DNA from: Pseudodesulfovibrio sp. zrk46
GTDB taxonomy: Bacteria; Desulfobacterota; Desulfovibrionia; Desulfovibrionales; Desulfovibrionaceae
Reading direction: 5' to 3'
DNA length: 64,000 nucleotides
Assembly (NCBI RefSeq): GCF_012516435.1
Contig: NZ_CP051216.1
Span: forward strand, 1,862,001-1,926,000
Positions 61,457-64,000 of this stretch are shown here, piece after piece. The notes under the pieces were generated by a model. The model was not told the origin of the DNA, did not search any database, and worked only from the letters and a program-made list of their open reading frames with translations. The number at the start of each line of letters is the position of its first letter. The first letter of the stretch is position 1. The position numbers and the translations under genes are program-made.

Positions 61457-61837
61457 CTATTCCTCCCAGTAGGTCGCCTTGGACGAATCTTTCTCGGACA
61501 CGGAGACTTCGGCCAGAGTGACGTTTTCCGGCATGTTGCCCTTGAGCTCCTTGTAGATGAACATGGCGATGTTCTCGGAGGAGGGGTTAATGTCGATGAA
61601 ACACTCCACCTCGTTGAGGTGCTTGTGATCCAGACGCTCCAGCACGTCCTTGGTGCGGCGTTTGATGTCCTTGAAATCAACAAGGTACTGCACGCGTTCA
61701 TCCAGCTTGTCGCCTTCGACTACGACCTCGACACCGAAGTTGTGGCCGTGCATGTTCTCACACTTGCCGCCGTAGTTGCGCAGCTGGTGCGAAGCAGAAA
61801 AATCCTGAGTAATCGTCAAACGCCATTTACCGGCCAT
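61457..61837 (-). CDS. queD: 6-carboxytetrahydropterin synthase QueD
   Basis: A 126-residue T-fold protein. The zinc His residues lie in ITQDFSASHQLRNYGGKCENMHGHNFGVEVVVEG (H, then H-x-H), and DFKDIKRRTKDVLERLDHKHLNEVE and NPSSENIAMFIYKEL are conserved. It makes 6-carboxytetrahydropterin, a precursor of queuosine and other 7-deazapurines. GGGAGAAG precedes the ATG. It follows the pyrophosphohydrolase gene by 15 bp. The other que genes are not in the window. Confidence 0.92.
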   Translation of the reverse strand: MAGKWRLTITQDFSASHQLRNYGGKCENMHGHNFGVEVVVEGDKLDERVQYLVDFKDIKRRTKDVLERLDHKHLNEVECFIDINPSSENIAMFIYKELKGNMPENVTLAEVSVSEKDSSKATYWEE

Positions 61838-61852
61838 AGTTCTTCTCCCGAA

Positions 61853-62224
61853 CTAGTATTTGTCTTTGTCCTTGTACTCGTGGGGACGGCGATAGCCTTC
61901 CTGAAACTCTTCCACGGGGTACTTGCGCTCGTTCCTCTCGCATTTTTCGTGTGCGGCCGCAACCAGATCAATACCCAGCTCGCCGGAGATGCGGGTCAGG
62001 TAGATGAGGCAGTCGGCCAGTTCTTCGGCCACGGCGTCCTTCTTTTTTTCCTCGATCTTCCAGCTCTCCTCGCGGGAAAGCCACATGAAGTGCTCCACAA
62101 GCTCCCCGACTTCTACGGTCAGGGCCATGGTCAGATTCTTGGGAGACTGATGCTGCTGCCAATTGCGGTCATCGACAAACTGCTTGTGGCGTTTGTCGAG
62201 TTCTTTGAGAGAGTCTGTTGTCAT
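61853..62224 (-). CDS. MazG-like nucleotide pyrophosphohydrolase (RS21-C6/dCTPase type)
   Basis: A 123-residue all-alpha NTP pyrophosphohydrolase. LTMALTVEVGELVEHFMWLSREESWKI and AVAEELADCLIYLTRISGELGIDL carry the E-x2-E-like metal motif (EVGELVE and EELAD). The family hydrolyses dCTP, modified dNTPs or similar to the monophosphate. Its ATG overlaps the stop of the upstream nuclease gene in an ATGA arrangement, implying translational coupling. This makes it a plausible nucleotide-pool partner for that nuclease, though such enzymes are also ordinary housekeeping. Confidence 0.86.
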   Translation of the reverse strand: MTTDSLKELDKRHKQFVDDRNWQQHQSPKNLTMALTVEVGELVEHFMWLSREESWKIEEKKKDAVAEELADCLIYLTRISGELGIDLVAAAHEKCERNERKYPVEEFQEGYRRPHEYKDKDKY

Positions 62225-63225
62225 ACTTTGATTTTTTTGAAGTTGGTGAAAATACGATTAAGCTTGTCCAATGCTCCAGCATGCATGTTGTTTTTTAGCA
62301 ATTCGGGTGTCAGTGGAACCGCTTTGTTGTCCTTGTATAGCTTGTGGACCATGCGATGACAGTTGGGACATAACACAGTGAAGTCATCAACAGTAACGCT
62401 GACGCCTTCGTTTTCATTATAAGATGAGTATGGGACTAGATGGTGCGCCTCGATATATCCTTTCCCGAATTTCCCGTATATTTTAGAAAAGTCTATCCCA
62501 CACGCTCTGCACTTAGCCTTGAGCTGTCGCTTAACTTCCTTAACGATAGGTCTGTTTCGGCCTTCATAAGTTCTATGTGTCGCTTTAGCTCTTTTTTCTA
62601 AGTACTTTTTTTTGTCTTTCTGTCTTACATTTTGAGGAAACCCATTGGTAATCAAGTCATGAAAGGCGGGGACGATGTTAGTGTAAATATCCAGTATGTC
62701 GTTCAAATCTTGCGTCAATTTCTTCTCTGAAGGAAGTTCGACAATGTCATAAGACCTCCAGAGAATCGATGAGTTAATGTATTTGTTTCCTGCATCTTGG
62801 GTGGATTCCGAAGTGTTGAAGGCTGCTTTGGTATTGCCTATTTTGTTTTGGAGATAGTTAGCTCTTTGCTTTAGTAGTGGGTTAGCAGCAGCACCCAATT
62901 CATCAAAAAGCTTTGTTACGCCTTGAGTCAGAATTAAGTATACACGCTCCATGTCTTCGGAAAAACTAAAGACGACATACAGACCTACGCTAGCTTTCTT
63001 TTCCATTGTTGGATGAAAGATTCCTAACCAGGGCAATCTCGGCCATTTGTTTAGTGTGGGGCTGCCTCTAAAGTGATAGCCAACATCATTTCTAATTAGA
63101 TCTGGGAATATATTCCCTGATAACTCTCGCATTTCTTTAGCAGGCGCGAAGCCAGTCTCGATAGGTTGATTTTGGTATTGAGGGTAGATTTGGCTAATCC
63201 TAATGAGCTCTTCTCTCAAAGACAT
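62221..63225 (-). CDS. MrcB_N (DUF3578)-HNH endonuclease, probable modification-dependent restriction enzyme
   Basis: A 334-residue protein. Residues about 1-190 resemble the MrcB_N/DUF3578 domain (YHFRGSPTLNKWPRLPWLGIF, ASVGLYVVFSFSEDMERVYLILTQGVTKL), which in relatives reads modified DNA. Residues about 235-300 are an HNH nuclease with zinc ribs: CRACGIDF, YIEAHHLVPY and LCPNCHRMVHKL, so C-x2-C, HH and C-x2-C-H are present. It is markedly A+T-rich compared with its operon. A promoter with TTGACA precedes it and an AGGAG ribosome site precedes the ATG. It heads the operon with a pyrophosphohydrolase, queD and dtd. Type IV restriction is likely, target unknown. Confidence 0.82.
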   Translation of the reverse strand: MSLREELIRISQIYPQYQNQPIETGFAPAKEMRELSGNIFPDLIRNDVGYHFRGSPTLNKWPRLPWLGIFHPTMEKKASVGLYVVFSFSEDMERVYLILTQGVTKLFDELGAAANPLLKQRANYLQNKIGNTKAAFNTSESTQDAGNKYINSSILWRSYDIVELPSEKKLTQDLNDILDIYTNIVPAFHDLITNGFPQNVRQKDKKKYLEKRAKATHRTYEGRNRPIVKEVKRQLKAKCRACGIDFSKIYGKFGKGYIEAHHLVPYSSYNENEGVSVTVDDFTVLCPNCHRMVHKLYKDNKAVPLTPELLKNNMHAGALDKLNRIFTNFKKIKV

Positions 63226-63273
63226 ATAGAAATCACTCCTGTACAGCTTTGTATCTTTTTACTTTCCCAGTGC

Positions 63274-63302
63274 ATGATTGTTCGCAGGGCCGTGCTTGTC
63301 AA
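63274..63302 (-). promoter_or_regulatory. Candidate promoter of the HNH nuclease operon
   Basis: On the minus strand TTGACA (63302-63297), 17-bp spacer and AATCAT (63279-63274, four matches to the -10 consensus). A start near 63267 gives a leader of about 42 nt with AGGAG before the ATG. Confidence 0.45.
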
Positions 63303-63306
63303 TGAA

Positions 63307-63331
63307 GAAAGGCGCACAGGGTGCGCCTTTC
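63307..63331 (-). terminator. Probable terminator of the alpha/beta hydrolase gene
   Basis: Minus strand GAAAGGCGCAC and GTGCGCCTTTC form an 11-bp stem around a three-base loop, followed by a short TTCATTG stretch. It lies 24 bp after the hydrolase stop and immediately upstream of the nuclease promoter. Confidence 0.6.
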
Positions 63332-63354
63332 TCATATCGTATGACACGGAGGTA

Positions 63355-64000
63355 TTACGGCGTGTCGATGGTGCATTTCTTGACTGCTTCCCAGATGAAC
63401 GCGCCCATTTCCGGGGAGTAGATGTCGCTGTGCGCGCCGCCGCCTGTCCCCGGAACGTTGCGGAAGGTGATCTTCGACGCATCCACCAGTGTCACCTTGT
63501 TGCAGACAGGAAGGCCTGTTATGGGGATGCCGTTCTTTTCCAGAGTCGTGGTGTTGAATTTGTCTTTCGGCAATATCCATCCTTTTTTCGGGAGGGAGAG
63601 GTCTTCTTTCATTGTTCCGCTCTCTACTGCGGCAAATGTTCGGTAAGCGCCAATGTAGTATTTGTTAAAGAACTTCGAAGGACCGTCCGTGGCCCAATCA
63701 TATTGGGAGGAGGTGTAATAACTGTGCTCCACGATTTCCGGGAAGAACCAGAGATGCCATGCCTGGTTCTTGTTGAGGAAACGCTTGGCACTGAATGCGC
63801 CTTCCAGTCCGACGACAAGATCGATCTTGGCTGGATTGTCCGTGACAAGGTACCCGCTGTCAGCCGCACGGGTAACGAGAAGCGCGCCAAGGCTGTGGCC
63901 TACCAGAACAATGCTGATAGGGTCTTTGCCCATGGCTTGCTGCTCCTTCTTGATGGAGCCAATGACATCCTGAACAATGAGATTGGCGATGGATGCTCCC
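63355..64000 (-). CDS. Alpha/beta hydrolase, C-terminal part (runs off the window)
   Basis: At least 214 residues remain; the frame is open through position 64000. The nucleophile elbow is IVLVGHSLGALLVTRA (G-H-S-L-G), giving a catalytic Ser, and a C-terminal GTGGGAHSDIYSPEMGAFIWEAV likely supplies the catalytic His in GAHSDIY. Between them are many aromatic residues. It fits a lipase/esterase-like protein, possibly secreted, but the N-terminus with any signal peptide is outside. An internal ATG at 63933 is only the longest ORF start, not the true start. Confidence 0.75.
   Translation of the reverse strand, partial: GASIANLIVQDVIGSIKKEQQAMGKDPISIVLVGHSLGALLVTRAADSGYLVTDNPAKIDLVVGLEGAFSAKRFLNKNQAWHLWFFPEIVEHSYYTSSQYDWATDGPSKFFNKYYIGAYRTFAAVESGTMKEDLSLPKKGWILPKDKFNTTTLEKNGIPITGLPVCNKVTLVDASKITFRNVPGTGGGAHSDIYSPEMGAFIWEAVKKCTIDTP

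Overview
The window reads as chromosomal DNA of a sulfate-reducing deltaproteobacterium of the Desulfovibrio / Pseudodesulfovibrio group. The basis is a tetraheme class III cytochrome c3, a siroheme-decarboxylase-type Ahb protein beside hemL (the alternative heme route), the anaerobic cobalamin genes cbiET, cbiD, cbiG and cbiH, GlcD/GlcF-like hydroxyacid oxidation genes, and mannose-type PTS parts beside HPr and enzyme I. The genus call is inference. Base composition is moderately G+C rich, with a few visibly A+T-rich islands (13986-14594, 57400-57675, 62221-63225).

Layout. 1-4762 (minus): flagellar hook genes flgD (partial) and fliK, then two glycosyltransferases. 4808-7250: a Gfo/Idh/MocA oxidoreductase and a divergent orphan periplasmic sugar-binding protein. 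7295-10372: yraN, rsmI, bioB, bioY. 10562-13972: PTS EIID, HPr, enzyme I, smpB. 13986-15046: two unrecognised genes. 15170-19854: GlcD-like flavoprotein, GNAT acetyltransferase, PLP aminotransferase and GlcF-like Fe-S protein. 19935-24034: a membrane protein, secA, and a transaldolase-like aldolase. 24181-26504: cbiET and convergent cbiD. 26505-29294 (minus): an SDR/DUF2867 protein, a small lipoprotein, gpsA. 29498-31261: ahbB-like gene and hemL. 31324-33763: a MocR regulator divergent from azlCD. 34100-37005: rimO and an unusual histidine kinase. 37167-40228: rdgB, thpR, cbiG, cbiH. 40383-42648: cytochrome c3 and a very acidic repetitive protein. 42732-45886 (minus): selO, an APH-type kinase and an SDR. 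45940-48766: aminotransferase, DksA/TraR zinc-finger protein, degenerate EAL protein. 48773-52047 (minus): Kef-type antiporter, K+ channel, orphan solute-binding protein. 52325-57213: the ribosome/SRP operon ffh-rpsP-khpA-rimM-trmD-rplS. 57772-59265: rnhB and a family 2 glycosyltransferase. 59267-63225 (minus): a diguanylate cyclase, dtd, a small membrane protein, queD, a dCTPase-like pyrophosphohydrolase and an MrcB_N-HNH nuclease. 63355-64000: a partial alpha/beta hydrolase.

Most of the window is core metabolism. The unusual material lies between genes. A mosaic family of short palindromic modules is dispersed at 8566-8800, 10436-10520, 33788-34085 and 55224-55492. A different 126-bp imperfect palindrome starts on the rplS stop codon. 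The MocR/azlCD intergene packs two promoters around a perfect operator, and the MocR transcript appears nearly leaderless. Among proteins, those most worth a second look are the GlcD-GNAT-aminotransferase-GlcF cluster, the histidine kinase with a Rossmann-like input domain, the acidic repeat protein, the TrmD fused to a second methyltransferase domain, and the MrcB_N-HNH nuclease translationally coupled to a nucleotide pyrophosphohydrolase. I saw no rRNA, tRNA, CRISPR array, transposase or prophage.
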